NCBI GenBank assembly: GCA_020073305.1
Contig: JAIQFK010000014.1
Span: 1-64,000 of the forward strand
Length of the DNA stretch: 64,000 bases
From: Terriglobia bacterium
Lineage (GTDB): Bacteria > Acidobacteriota > Terriglobia > Bryobacterales > Bryobacteraceae
Direction of reading: 5' to 3'
In this document: one piece after another, positions 49,433-58,643 of the stretch
How positions within the stretch are numbered: position 1 is the stretch's first letter
How the letters are laid out: each line of letters opens with the position of its first letter
Notes under the pieces: generated by a model
What the model was told of the DNA's origin: nothing
The model's input: the letters and a program-made list of their open reading frames with translations, nothing else
Database searches by the model: none
Translations under genes and position numbers: made by a program

Positions 49433-50197
49433 ATGCTCGAAGTTCGCGACCTCATCAAACGCTACAACCGCATTCCGGCGGTTGACGGCGTCAGCTTCAC
49501 CATCCGTCCCGGAGAGATCCTCGGCTACCTCGGGCCGAACGGCGCGGGGAAGAGTACCACCGTCAAGGTTCTCACCGGGCTGATCGAGCCCACTGCCGGG
49601 CAGGTTCTGTTTCACGGCCGCGATGTGCGCGAGAACTGGATCGGCTTTCAACGCCAGATGGGCTATGTGCCCGAAGAACCGCACTTGTACCCGCATCTGG
49701 CCGGCCGCGAGTATCTGCAACTGGTGGGCCGGCTGCGCGGGATTCCACGCCGGACGCTCGAGCCGCGCATGGACCAGATGCTGCGCCTGTTCTCCTTGTG
49801 GGAGGACCGCTACTCGCCGCTCTCGTCCTATTCCAAAGGCATGCGCCAAAAGATCCTGCTTTCGGCGGCGTTGCTGCACGATCCGGAGTTGCTCATTCTG
49901 GATGAGCCATTCTCCGGGCTCGACGTCAACACCGCTCTGATGCTGCGTAGCCTGCTCGGCGCACTGGCGGCAGAAGGCAAAATGATCCTGTATAGCTCGC
50001 ACGTTCTCGAGGTTGTGGAGAAAGTCTGTTCAATGGTTGTAATTCTTCGCAAAGGCAAAGTGGTGGCTTACGACGCCGTTGAGAGCCTGCGCGGCCTGAT
50101 GCAGCAGCCGTCACTCGAAGGAATCTTTGCGCAGCTTACCAACCAGGAAGATCCGGGCCGCCTGGTGAACGGCATCCTGGCCGCCATGCACGGCTGA
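49433..50197 (+). CDS. ABC-2-type transporter ATPase
   Basis: 254 residues with Walker A GPNGAGKST, signature YSKGMRQK, Walker B LLILDEPF and H-loop YSSHV, the CcmA/DrrA-like ATPase class. Followed after 12 bp by a large permease gene with which it forms an exporter. Start ATG 49433 is followed by MLEVRDLIKRYN, which fits the family. Confidence 0.9.
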   Translation: MLEVRDLIKRYNRIPAVDGVSFTIRPGEILGYLGPNGAGKSTTVKVLTGLIEPTAGQVLFHGRDVRENWIGFQRQMGYVPEEPHLYPHLAGREYLQLVGRLRGIPRRTLEPRMDQMLRLFSLWEDRYSPLSSYSKGMRQKILLSAALLHDPELLILDEPFSGLDVNTALMLRSLLGALAAEGKMILYSSHVLEVVEKVCSMVVILRKGKVVAYDAVESLRGLMQQPSLEGIFAQLTNQEDPGRLVNGILAAMHG

Positions 50198-50209
50198 CTC
50201 TGAGGCGAC

Positions 50210-51952
50210 ATGCGAAACGCCACGCACCGTTTCCGTGAATGGCTGGAGGAAACCCACTCCGCCAGGTTCGAATTGTGCCGACACTTCTTCTTACGTTTCT
50301 TCGATAGCGATCTTGTCTCCACGCCCGGTCAGTGGCGTGTGGTGGCCATCGGCGCACTGGCGATTCTGCTGTCGTCCAGCCTCATTTTCGTGCAGGCGTA
50401 CTGGCACAAATACATCGCGCTCGATTCGCTGCCAACCCCGGAGCCGCATCATCTGGCCACCGTCGCCGACGCGCTCTTCCTCATCACCCTGGCCATGTTT
50501 GTGATCGGGTTGTTTACCACCTTGCAGTGGCCTTCGCTATTTCCTGGCCTGCGCGATTACCTCGCGCTGGCGGCGCTCCCCGTCCGGCTGCGGGAAATCT
50601 TCGTGGCCAAATTCACAGCCCTGGTCACCTTCGCCGGGGTCTTCGTCATCGCCACAACGTTTCCGCCCAGCGTGCTGATGCCCACGGTTTCGTCGGGCCG
50701 CTACGCCACCAACTCTATCCTGCAAGTGCTGGCGCTGTTCGTTTCGTGCTCCCTGGCCGCACTCTTCGTATTTTTCTCGTTCGTTGCGGCGCAAGGACTC
50801 CTGCTGAACCTGCTGCCCACCCGCCAGTTCGCCCGCATTTCGCTCGCCGCGCAGGGCCTGCTGCTCACGGTTTTGCTCTGCGGCTTGCCCCTGGTATTTG
50901 CGATCCCCAGCCTGGCCGACTCGATGACGCTGCGGCCAGAATGGACCTTGTGGGTGCCGCCGGTCTGGTTCCTCGGCCTCGATCAGGTCATCCTCGGCAA
51001 TGCCGAACCCTTCGTGCTGCGGTTGGCTGGGATCAGCCTGGCAGCAGTCGCCGGCGCCACCACCTTCGCAATCCTGACGTACCTGTGGAGCTACCGGCGT
51101 CACCGCGTGCGCTTGCTCGAATCCGCAGCCGTCACGCCGAAGATGGCAAAGTGGCGGTGGGGCGCAAACCTGTCAAACCGGCTGATGCCAGACCCCCAAA
51201 AAATGGCCGTCTTCGCCTTCATCGTCAAGACCCTGACGCGCAGCCGTCATCACCGGCTGGTGCTCACGGCCTTCTCCGCGGTTGCGATTGCGGTCATTTT
51301 CGAAAGCTTCGTGAGCCTGGCCCTGAGCCCCAATTTTCGCGGATTTCTAGCGCACTCCACGGCCTTGCGCGAGGCGGCGATCTCGGCGCCGCTGGCCCTC
51401 TCACTCTTCGTGCTAACCGGTTTCCGCTACCTCTTTCGCTTGCCGGTTGAGATTCAGGCCAACTGGGTGTTTCGCGTCAGTGAGCCTGGGAATCGGCTGG
51501 CGTTTCTCATCGCGGTGGAGGAGTTCCTGGTTTGTTTCGCCATTGCGCCGGTGGCGCTGGTCACCCTGCCGCTGGAAGTCCTTCTCCTGGGCCCCGGCAC
51601 AGCATTCGGCGCGGCCGTTCTGTGCCTGTTGCCGTCTCTCATCCTGATGGAGTCGCTCCTGGTCCGGTTCGAAAAGGTTCCCTTCACCTCTTCTTATCTG
51701 CCCGGCCGGCGGCCGCTGGTCGAAACCTTGCTGCTTTACGGCATCGCGGTCGGTGTCTACGTCTCCATCCTGGCCAGCATCGTGAACTGGGCCCTGGAAG
51801 GCCCGCGCTCCACGCTGGGGCTGTTCATCGTCCTGCTGGCAATCTGGCTGAAGGTGCGAAAAGGCCGCCTGGATGACCTGGAAATCGGCAAGCTCGAATT
51901 CGAAGAATTGCCCGAGCCTGCGGTGCAAACCTTAAGCATTTTCCGCGACTAG
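50210..51952 (+). CDS. ABC-2-type transporter permease
   Basis: 580 residues with about 12 hydrophobic segments and a 45-residue hydrophilic N-terminus (ATHRFREWLEETHSARFEL). A central cytosolic loop lies around 285-330. It pairs with the ATPase just upstream. It is not visibly related to the permease at 7505-9127 over most of its length. Substrate unknown. Confidence 0.85.
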   Translation: MRNATHRFREWLEETHSARFELCRHFFLRFFDSDLVSTPGQWRVVAIGALAILLSSSLIFVQAYWHKYIALDSLPTPEPHHLATVADALFLITLAMFVIGLFTTLQWPSLFPGLRDYLALAALPVRLREIFVAKFTALVTFAGVFVIATTFPPSVLMPTVSSGRYATNSILQVLALFVSCSLAALFVFFSFVAAQGLLLNLLPTRQFARISLAAQGLLLTVLLCGLPLVFAIPSLADSMTLRPEWTLWVPPVWFLGLDQVILGNAEPFVLRLAGISLAAVAGATTFAILTYLWSYRRHRVRLLESAAVTPKMAKWRWGANLSNRLMPDPQKMAVFAFIVKTLTRSRHHRLVLTAFSAVAIAVIFESFVSLALSPNFRGFLAHSTALREAAISAPLALSLFVLTGFRYLFRLPVEIQANWVFRVSEPGNRLAFLIAVEEFLVCFAIAPVALVTLPLEVLLLGPGTAFGAAVLCLLPSLILMESLLVRFEKVPFTSSYLPGRRPLVETLLLYGIAVGVYVSILASIVNWALEGPRSTLGLFIVLLAIWLKVRKGRLDDLEIGKLEFEELPEPAVQTLSIFRD

Positions 51953-52002
51953 GACCGAACCTTCTGCCCTCGCCTTGCGTATGCTGAACCAAGGAGTATT
52001 CC

Positions 52003-52791
52003 ATGCGACGAAGGTACTGGACTCGATCCCTGATCCTGCTCGTTCTTACGGCCCCGCTCACATTCGCCGACGAATGGCACAAGACTTTTGCCGTCTCCGG
52101 GAAACCTGACCTGCGGATCGAGGTCAGCGATGGCTCCGTGAGCATCCACCCATCGGACAGCAAACAGATCGACGCCCGAGTCACGACTCAAGGATGGAAG
52201 ATAGCAGACTCTGAAGTCCGGATCGTGGAGCGGCAGAATGGAGACCGCGTGGAGATCGACGTACGCGTGCCGCGCCTCAACATGAGCTTCGGCCACCGCT
52301 CCGTGCACATGGAGCTGCTGGTGCCGCGCGAGCTGCGCGCCCAGATCCACAGCGGCGACGGCAGAATTTCGGCGCAGGATCTGAAAGGCGAGCTGCACTT
52401 TTCTTCAGGCGACGGCGCCATAGAAGCGGACTCGATCGACGGGATATTCGAAGCCAAAACCGGAGACGGCCACATCAGGGCGAGCGGCCGCTGGGACCGC
52501 CTCGATCTCGAAACTCAGGACGGAAGCGTGGAAGCCGACGTCCGGGCCGGATCGAAAATGGCGGGCAGTTGGCGCGTCCACACCGGTGACGGCCACGTAA
52601 CCCTGCGACTACCGGAAAATTTCGCAGCCGACCTCGACGTTCACACTGGAGACGGAAAGATCACCATCGACTTTCCCTTCACCACGTCCGGCGCGTTCGG
52701 CGGCTCCGACGTTCGCGGCAAGCTCAATGGCGGTGGCCAAACGCTGGCTGTGCACACCGGGGACGGCCCCATTCGCATCCAGCGGCTCTGA
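52003..52791 (+). CDS. DUF4097-type beta-helix repeat protein, exported
   Basis: 262 residues with a signal peptide (1-22). The rest is a regular beta-solenoid in which T/SGDG recurs about every 20-25 residues: SGDGRIS, SGDGAIE, TGDGHIR, TQDGSVE, TGDGHVT, TGDGKIT and TGDGPIR. DUF4097 proteins often accompany ABC exporters and PspC or anti-sigma modules; here it follows an ABC-2 exporter by 50 bp. The ribosome site AAGGAG at 6 nt is strong, and TATGCT at 51980-51985 is a possible -10 box. Confidence 0.85.
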   Translation: MRRRYWTRSLILLVLTAPLTFADEWHKTFAVSGKPDLRIEVSDGSVSIHPSDSKQIDARVTTQGWKIADSEVRIVERQNGDRVEIDVRVPRLNMSFGHRSVHMELLVPRELRAQIHSGDGRISAQDLKGELHFSSGDGAIEADSIDGIFEAKTGDGHIRASGRWDRLDLETQDGSVEADVRAGSKMAGSWRVHTGDGHVTLRLPENFAADLDVHTGDGKITIDFPFTTSGAFGGSDVRGKLNGGGQTLAVHTGDGPIRIQRL

Positions 52792-52842
52792 CGCTTCCGC
52801 CAGCCCGGCTTTGGCCCCGCGCTTGCCACATCCGTGGGCACA

Positions 52843-54543
52843 ATGCCGAAATGTTCTCCGAAACGCCGGCTCGCCGGCAGCATACTGCCGTTCTATCTGC
52901 TTCTTGCCCTTCCCGCTTTCGCGATCGAACCGCCCGCCATCGTCACATCGGTCGCTGTCGTCGGAGCCCGCGTCCCAGTGAATTTGACGACACAGGCGGG
53001 CCAGCCTTACGACGATCGCCGCATCGCGCGCGACGTGCACGAGCTTTGGGCCAGCGGGCCCGTTGACGATGTGCGCGTGGAAACCGTGCCGGCCACCGGT
53101 GGACTTGCCGTCCGGTTTCTCGTCACGGAATCACCCAGGTTGTCTTTGCACGAAATCCGCATCGAGCCATCAAGCTTCGGTCTGCATCCCAGACTCATCG
53201 AGGGGACTCCAGTGAACGCGCTACGCGCTCACGAAATCGCTCTTGAAGCGCGCAAACAGCTTAACGCGGAAGGTTACATAAACGCCCGCGTCGACGAGAA
53301 CCTGGTACCCATCTCGAGCCACACTGCCGACTTGCACCTGACCGTGCAGCCAGGCAAGCCGGTCGACGTGAAGGAAATCGAATTTCGCGGCGACCCAGAC
53401 CTGCAAGTCGGCGAACTGCGCCGTGCATTGCGCTCTTTGCGAATCCGGCGTGTGCTTGGGTGGCGACTGTTTCCCGCGTACAGCCCGGAAGCCCTGGAAT
53501 CAGACTTGAACCGCCTCCGCTCGCTCTATATTTCAAGGGGCTACTTCGATGCCAGCGTGCGGTCCGATGGCGCCGAAATTGAGGGAAGAGCGGCTCGCAT
53601 CCGCATCGATATTCAGTCCGGGCCACGGTATCGCACGTCTGATTTGACGGTTACTGGAACGCGACCGGACACCCGGCACGTCCCTCCCGAGACTCTCTGC
53701 CCGTGCCTGCTCGCCGCGAAGCGTGACGCCGAGCGCGAAGGCATTCTCGATTTTTCCGCCAGGTTGAATGTCCGGCGGCTGGATCGGGAAACCGCAACTC
53801 TCACTGCCAGCGTTGAGCAAGGAACGTCCTACCGCGTCGGACGAATCGAGTTCACGGGGAATCATCACTACACCGACTCCGCCGTGCGCCGCAATTTTCT
53901 GCTCGACGAAGGCCAGCCGCTCGACCGGCAAATGCTCCGCACCAGCCTGGCGCGCCTCAACCAGACCCTGCAGTTCGAGCCGCTCGACGAAAATGGCCTT
54001 TCCCTTCAGCCGCATCCTGAAACCGGCATCGCTGATTTATTCGTCCATTTGACGGAGCGCAAATCCAGAGCCTGGAGCATTTCCGGCCCCGTGGGACCGG
54101 CGAGTCTGGCGGGCCCGCTCGCAGCCTCGCTCAGCTCTCGCCTGCCCCCGTGGGGAAAAGGGCTGCTCGAACTGTCCACCTACAGCGTCTCCATCAGCCT
54201 GATCGCTTTTTCTCATCCGCTGATTCCGCTGCTCGCCGCCTCAAGCGGACGTTTCCGGCCCGTACTGGCACTCCAGCGGCCCTTCACGCCCGGCGAGGGG
54301 TGGAAGTCGGGATTCATGATTGCCCCGCAGATCGGCTGGCGGCAAGCGGCCCTCGCCTACGCCTTCACCCAAATCGAACAACGCCTCCGGCCGCCAGCGC
54401 TTGAACCCGAACTGCCCATCACTGTAGAGCGTCCCCAAGGCGCCGCCACGCTGATCTGCGAATCACCCAAGCTGCGATTCGCCGCATGGCGCAATAGCGT
54501 GGTCCTCGCGGTTCGGTTCCTGACCGCGATCTCTTCCCTCTAG
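52843..54543 (+). CDS. POTRA-repeat outer-membrane protein (short Omp85-like)
   Basis: 566 residues with a signal peptide (about 1-28). Successive POTRA-like repeats run from about 30 to 385 (VTSVAVVGAR..., LHEIRIEPSS..., VKEIEFRGDP..., DLTVTGTRPD..., VGRIEFTGNHHYTD). The remaining 180 residues contain a few alternating beta-strands but are too short for the 16-strand barrel of BamA/TamA. It may be a periplasmic POTRA protein or a 3'-truncated Omp85 protein; the sequence after it is a gene graveyard. ATG 52843 is chosen; GTG 52834 is possible. Confidence 0.7.
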   Translation: MPKCSPKRRLAGSILPFYLLLALPAFAIEPPAIVTSVAVVGARVPVNLTTQAGQPYDDRRIARDVHELWASGPVDDVRVETVPATGGLAVRFLVTESPRLSLHEIRIEPSSFGLHPRLIEGTPVNALRAHEIALEARKQLNAEGYINARVDENLVPISSHTADLHLTVQPGKPVDVKEIEFRGDPDLQVGELRRALRSLRIRRVLGWRLFPAYSPEALESDLNRLRSLYISRGYFDASVRSDGAEIEGRAARIRIDIQSGPRYRTSDLTVTGTRPDTRHVPPETLCPCLLAAKRDAEREGILDFSARLNVRRLDRETATLTASVEQGTSYRVGRIEFTGNHHYTDSAVRRNFLLDEGQPLDRQMLRTSLARLNQTLQFEPLDENGLSLQPHPETGIADLFVHLTERKSRAWSISGPVGPASLAGPLAASLSSRLPPWGKGLLELSTYSVSISLIAFSHPLIPLLAASSGRFRPVLALQRPFTPGEGWKSGFMIAPQIGWRQAALAYAFTQIEQRLRPPALEPELPITVERPQGAATLICESPKLRFAAWRNSVVLAVRFLTAISSL

Positions 54544-54644
54544 GCAAATACCACTCCCTTCGGTCATGGCTCGGTTTCTGCTGTCAGCTCCGCGAGCCGC
54601 GACAAAGGGAAGCGGTTACTCGTTTGCTGGGTGCGACCAAGCCA

Positions 54645-54791
54645 CTAGCTCTTGTAGTACCAGTCGAGGATGCGCACTTCGATGCTGCTCCCCGCCAGCG
54701 CCTTTTCGAACAAACTGAGATCCGAGCCGCGGTAGTGATACGGATAAACGATTTTGGGATGGAAAGCGCGCACAGCGTCGGCTGCTTCGTT
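54645..54791 (-). pseudogene. MBL-fold metal-dependent hydrolase, C-terminal remnant
   Basis: On the minus strand, codons from 54791 to the TAG at 54645-54647 read EAADAVRAFHPKIVYPYHYRG, then SDLSLFEKALAG, and end EVRILDWYYKS. This is the C-terminal segment of UlaG-like metallo-beta-lactamase hydrolases, where PYHYRGSD contributes the last zinc His. No N-terminal part exists upstream; an in-frame stop follows at 54798-54800. The gene is therefore broken. It abuts a second remnant that points the other way. Confidence 0.65.
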
Positions 54792-54798
54792 TGCCCCT

Positions 54799-54906
54799 TA
54801 CGACGTGGCGCCGGATGGGAAGAAGTTTGTGATCAATAGCCGCAGTGAGCAGAACACTCCCTTTACGCTGATGGTGAACCGGACGGCGAGCCTGAAGAAG
54901 CAGTAA
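54799..54906 (+). pseudogene. WD40/TolB-repeat protein, C-terminal remnant
   Basis: Codons 54799-54906 (TAA stop) read YDVAPDGKKFVINS, then SEQNTPFTLMVNRTASLKKQ. This matches the last blade of the TolB/WD40 repeats found at the C-terminus of acidobacterial serine/threonine kinases and related proteins. There is no start or upstream blade in the same frame. It meets the MBL-hydrolase remnant tail-to-tail within 10 bp, which marks a rearrangement breakpoint. Confidence 0.6.
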
Positions 54907-56226
54907 CTATAGCCGTACGATTTTGTCGGAGGTGATTCCCTTGAGTGCGTTGCGGGTGTCGACGATCAGCCTGGCGTGTTCGGCGATCTTGCGATAATCG
55001 AAAGCGGAGTGATTGGTGACGATCACCGTACAGTCGGCATCCGCATTCGCATCCTGGGAGACCAGCCGCTCTCCGTCGAGTTCCAATGAAGGAACGTGGG
55101 GATCGGAATACGTGATGCGGGCGCCGCGGCGTTTCAGCAGCAGCATAATATCGAGCGCCGGCGATTCGCGCACATCATCGATATCCTTTTTATAAGCCAC
55201 GCCCAGGATGTGAATGTGGGAGCCCTTGACCGGCTTGGTGTGATTGTTGAGCGCGTTCTGGATCTTATCCACTACGAAGTGCGGCATCTGGCCGTTGATG
55301 TAGCCCGCCAGTTCGATAAACCGCGCTTCGATGCCGGCCTGCTTGGTTTTCCAGGAAAGATAGAAGGGATCGATGGGGATACAGTGGCCGCCCAGGCCCG
55401 GACCGGGGTAGAACGGCATGAAGCCGAACGGCTTGGTCGCCGCCGCCTCGATCACTTCCCAGACATTGATGCCCATGCGGTCGCACATCAGCGCGATCTC
55501 GTTGGCCAGGCCGATGTTGATCATGCGGAATGTGTTCTCGAGCAGTTTGACCATCTCGGCCACTTGCGTCGAGCTGACCGCCACCACGTTCTGCAACGCC
55601 TGCGAGTAAAATAGCCGGCCCATCTGGGAGCATGCCGGCGTCGTGCCGCCAACCACTTTCGGGATGTTCGAGGTGTTGTACTTCGGGTTGCCGGGATCCA
55701 CGCGCTCGGGCGAGAAGCATAGGAAGAAATCCTGACCGACCTTTAAGCCGCCCTGTTCCAGCATGGGCAGCACGAGTTCATCGGTCGTGCCGGGGTAGGT
55801 GGTAGATTCCAGAATGATGAGCATTCCGGGATGAAGATACTTTGCGATCTCCCCGCATGCGGACACGATGTAGCTCATGTCCGGATCCTTGGTCTTGCGC
55901 AGCGGCGTGGGCACGCAGATATTGACCGTGTCGAGATCGCGGACCACGGAGAAATCTGCAGTGGCCTTCAGCTTTCCGCCGTGAACCAGCGGGGAGAGCG
56001 TGGCATTTGGGATGTCGCCGATATACGAATCGCCAGCATTGATCTGCTCAGTCTTGGAATCGCTCAGATCGATTCCGGTCACGGAGAAGCCAGCCTTGGC
56101 AAACTCGACGGCTAGCGGTAAGCCGACATAGCCCAAGCCCACGATGCCCACCTTAGCCTGTCGTGTGCGGATCTTCTCGTCAAGTGTCTTCGCGGCGGGC
56201 TGTAGTTGAACGCGTGCGGACCCCAT
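54907..56226 (-). CDS. Nucleotide-sugar dehydrogenase (UDP-glucose/WbpA type)
   Basis: 439 residues. NAD-binding VGIVGLGYVGLPLAVEFA at the N-terminus, central VNICVPTPL and ESTTYPGTT, the catalytic-loop GPGLGGHCIPIDP (active-site Cys in GGHCIP), and a C-terminal LGVAYKKDIDDVRESP. It oxidises a UDP-sugar such as UDP-GlcNAc or UDP-Glc at C6 to a uronic acid for surface polysaccharide. It is the last gene of a four-gene minus-strand unit; the ATG lies 47 bp inside the DapF-like gene. Confidence 0.9.
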   Translation of the reverse strand: MGSARVQLQPAAKTLDEKIRTRQAKVGIVGLGYVGLPLAVEFAKAGFSVTGIDLSDSKTEQINAGDSYIGDIPNATLSPLVHGGKLKATADFSVVRDLDTVNICVPTPLRKTKDPDMSYIVSACGEIAKYLHPGMLIILESTTYPGTTDELVLPMLEQGGLKVGQDFFLCFSPERVDPGNPKYNTSNIPKVVGGTTPACSQMGRLFYSQALQNVVAVSSTQVAEMVKLLENTFRMINIGLANEIALMCDRMGINVWEVIEAAATKPFGFMPFYPGPGLGGHCIPIDPFYLSWKTKQAGIEARFIELAGYINGQMPHFVVDKIQNALNNHTKPVKGSHIHILGVAYKKDIDDVRESPALDIMLLLKRRGARITYSDPHVPSLELDGERLVSQDANADADCTVIVTNHSAFDYRKIAEHARLIVDTRNALKGITSDKIVRL

Positions 56227-57046
56227 TCACGTCTATTCTCTCACAGTGGAAAACGCCTTCCCCGACGATCTCGGCGGGACCGACTAACGAGATCTCCCCG
56301 GTGGTCGGGTTCGCGCGGAGCTCCAGCGGCCCGGCGGGAGTGTTTACGGTCACCGGGCTCCGGACCATGCCGCGCGCCATGGCGGCGGCCACGGCGCCGG
56401 TCGAGCCGGTGCCGGAACTCATGGTTTCGCCCGCCCCCCGCTCGTAGAAACGGACATCGAGTGAGTGCTCATCGAGCACGCAAAAAAAAGATACATTCGT
56501 GTGATCGGGAAAGTGAGGGTGCTGTTCGATCTCGGCGCCTAAGCGCCGCCAGTCGAAATCGAAGTTTTCCACCGGCAGGGCGCACTGGGGATTGCCGACC
56601 CAAACGAGCGTGACGTCACGGGCGCCACCGGACAGCGGGAGGGCGAAGTTCCGCGCGCGGATTTCGGGAGCGCCCATGTTCATCTCGAAGGTGAATCGGA
56701 GCCCGTCGCGATGGAGGAGGCCCAAATGCTTGACGCCCGCGCCGGTGCGGATGCGGACATGACTGGCTGTGGCCGCACCACGGTGGATGAGGAATGCGGC
56801 GGCACATCGCGTACCGTTGCCCGAGATCTCAGCCATGCTTCCGTCGGCGTTGAACAGGCGGATTTCACCGTCGGCATCGTGAACCGGAGTGGCGACATGC
56901 AGCCACCCGTCGGCGCCAATTCCGGTATGGCGGTCGCAGATGGCGCGCGCCAAATCGGCGGGCGGAACTCCCGGCGGCACATCGGGAGCGGCGGTCAGCA
57001 AAAAATCATTCTTCGCGCCGTGGGCTTTGAGAAATGGAATCGTCAT
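56180..57046 (-). CDS. DapF-fold protein lacking both catalytic cysteines
   Basis: 288 residues with the diaminopimelate-epimerase layout: PFLKAHGAKNDF at the start, NADGSMAEISGNGTRC in the middle and ERGAGETMSSGTGSTGA near the C-terminus. In true DapF the two acid/base cysteines lie in the MCGNG and ACGTG motifs; here both positions are Ser (ISGNG, SSGTG). Other conserved residues, including the Asn and Glu that grip the substrate, remain. It may be a non-epimerising member with another substrate, or a lineage variant. It overlaps the upstream glycosyltransferase gene by 41 bp and the dehydrogenase by 47 bp. Confidence 0.8.
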   Translation of the reverse strand: MTIPFLKAHGAKNDFLLTAAPDVPPGVPPADLARAICDRHTGIGADGWLHVATPVHDADGEIRLFNADGSMAEISGNGTRCAAAFLIHRGAATASHVRIRTGAGVKHLGLLHRDGLRFTFEMNMGAPEIRARNFALPLSGGARDVTLVWVGNPQCALPVENFDFDWRRLGAEIEQHPHFPDHTNVSFFCVLDEHSLDVRFYERGAGETMSSGTGSTGAVAAAMARGMVRSPVTVNTPAGPLELRANPTTGEISLVGPAEIVGEGVFHCERIDVNGVRTRSTTARREDT

Positions 57047-58643
57047 GGGATGGAAGTGAGAGGTTAGAGGGCGCGCTGCGTCGCTCGTAAATTTCGATCA
57101 CCGGCGCGCCTTTCACGATAATCTGCCGGACCAGTTCGTAGTTGGGGCCGCGGCGGCGCGCTCGGTTGATGGCAGTCTGCACGGGATCTCCGCCTTGGAC
57201 CAACGCCCATTGTTCCCACAGGCAGAGGTCGGGCCGCAAGGTGGCGGATTGCCAGGCGAGGCCGTTATCGCCGGTGAGCGTGGCACGCAACGGAATCCCC
57301 GCTTCACGGAGAACGCCGGTGTAATCACCGAACGAAGTGAAGATGCCGTCGCCGGGATGGTAGCGGGCGCGGAGAAAATCGGCTGCTTTGTGGGTCCAGG
57401 CGCGGCGCGCGACGGAATTGTGCTGTGATTCTTTCCAGGTGATCCAGGCGGCAGGATGAGGATTGAGGAGCCAGGGAGAGGTGGCGATCGCAATGACGGC
57501 GAGCCCGGCGAGGATTTGTGCGGGCGCCGAATGTGTCGCACGCGGTACGATCGCTACGATCGCGGCGCAACAAAAAGCCGCCAGTGGCAGCACCGCCAGG
57601 CCGTATCGCGTGTTGTAGTAGCCGTGCGGCCACAAGTTGGGCAAAAAGATCGGCGTCCCCGACGAGTGAAGGCTCCAGACATAGAACGCGCCGGGAAGCG
57701 CCAGCATCAGCAGCGGCCAGAGAGCGCGCTTCCAGAGGGCGGCTAGCACGCCCGCGGCCCCAACGAAGAATAGAGGGGCACCGGCGCACGCCCGCGCGGC
57801 CCAGCCGAAATAGATCAGCGCGGTCTTCCAATCTCCGAAGCCCGGATAGGGAAGCCCTCGCTGGATGGCCTTGGCGGATGCCGGCCCGGAATAGAATTCC
57901 AGGATATTGTCAAACACCCAGGCGTTGTACGCGAGCCATAACAAGGGTCCGACAGCGGCCATCGCGCCGAAGACGAACGCCGTCTTGAATCTCCGTTGGC
58001 GTGTGGCAAACAGGAAATAGAGAGCCACAAACGGAATCAGAAACCATGCGTCGTAGCGCGTCAATGTGCCCGCGAAAGCCGCAATACCCGCGCCTGCCGT
58101 GCTTCCGAGCGACTGCGTCTCACGGAAACGCACCGTGAAATACAGAAGTGCCGCCAGCGAAGCGAAGAAGACCGCTTCGGTCATCGGGATCGACGCCAGG
58201 TAGAGCGCGTTTGGATTCAGCGCGCAGAGTGCCGCGGCGACCGCGCCTGCGAGGCCGCTCGCAAAAATACGGCGCACCGCAGCGAAGAAGAACGTAACGC
58301 CCAGGACGAAGCAGATGGCCGGGGGGATTGCGCCCGCGAGGCCCGTCTGCCATAGAACATCGTTTCTCACCAGCGGCAGCAGGAGTACGTGCAGTAGCGG
58401 CAGCCACGCGGTGCCGAGCTGCTGGTAGCCGGGCGTGCGGGAATCGATGACACGGCGCGCAATGTTCAGGTGTGATTCGGCATCGCCGTAGTAGAGCGTC
58501 CAGCCTTCGCGCCAGGTAAGCCAGACGGCGCAGGCGGTCAGCAGCGACGCCACAGCCGCCACCAGGATCACCGGCACTCTGCTTGCCGGTGGAACGCCCC
58601 CTTCAGAAGTCCGTGAAGGCTTTGAATTCGCGATAGCGATCAT
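57006..58643 (-). CDS. GT39/ArnT-like membrane glycosyltransferase
   Basis: 545 residues with about 11 hydrophobic segments. An early YYGDAESHLNIARRVID (acidic loop after TM1), GTAWLPLLHVLLLP and SIPMTEAVFFASLAALLY are typical of the PMT/ArnT superfamily of dolichyl- or polyprenyl-phosphate-sugar glycosyltransferases. The C-terminal 140 residues are soluble and periplasmic. It probably transfers a sugar from a lipid carrier to a surface glycan or protein. The start ATG 58643 lies 41 bp inside the kinase gene; a later GTG start after the kinase stop cannot be excluded. Confidence 0.75.
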   Translation of the reverse strand: MIAIANSKPSRTSEGGVPPASRVPVILVAAVASLLTACAVWLTWREGWTLYYGDAESHLNIARRVIDSRTPGYQQLGTAWLPLLHVLLLPLVRNDVLWQTGLAGAIPPAICFVLGVTFFFAAVRRIFASGLAGAVAAALCALNPNALYLASIPMTEAVFFASLAALLYFTVRFRETQSLGSTAGAGIAAFAGTLTRYDAWFLIPFVALYFLFATRQRRFKTAFVFGAMAAVGPLLWLAYNAWVFDNILEFYSGPASAKAIQRGLPYPGFGDWKTALIYFGWAARACAGAPLFFVGAAGVLAALWKRALWPLLMLALPGAFYVWSLHSSGTPIFLPNLWPHGYYNTRYGLAVLPLAAFCCAAIVAIVPRATHSAPAQILAGLAVIAIATSPWLLNPHPAAWITWKESQHNSVARRAWTHKAADFLRARYHPGDGIFTSFGDYTGVLREAGIPLRATLTGDNGLAWQSATLRPDLCLWEQWALVQGGDPVQTAINRARRRGPNYELVRQIIVKGAPVIEIYERRSAPSNLSLPSHDDSISQSPRREE

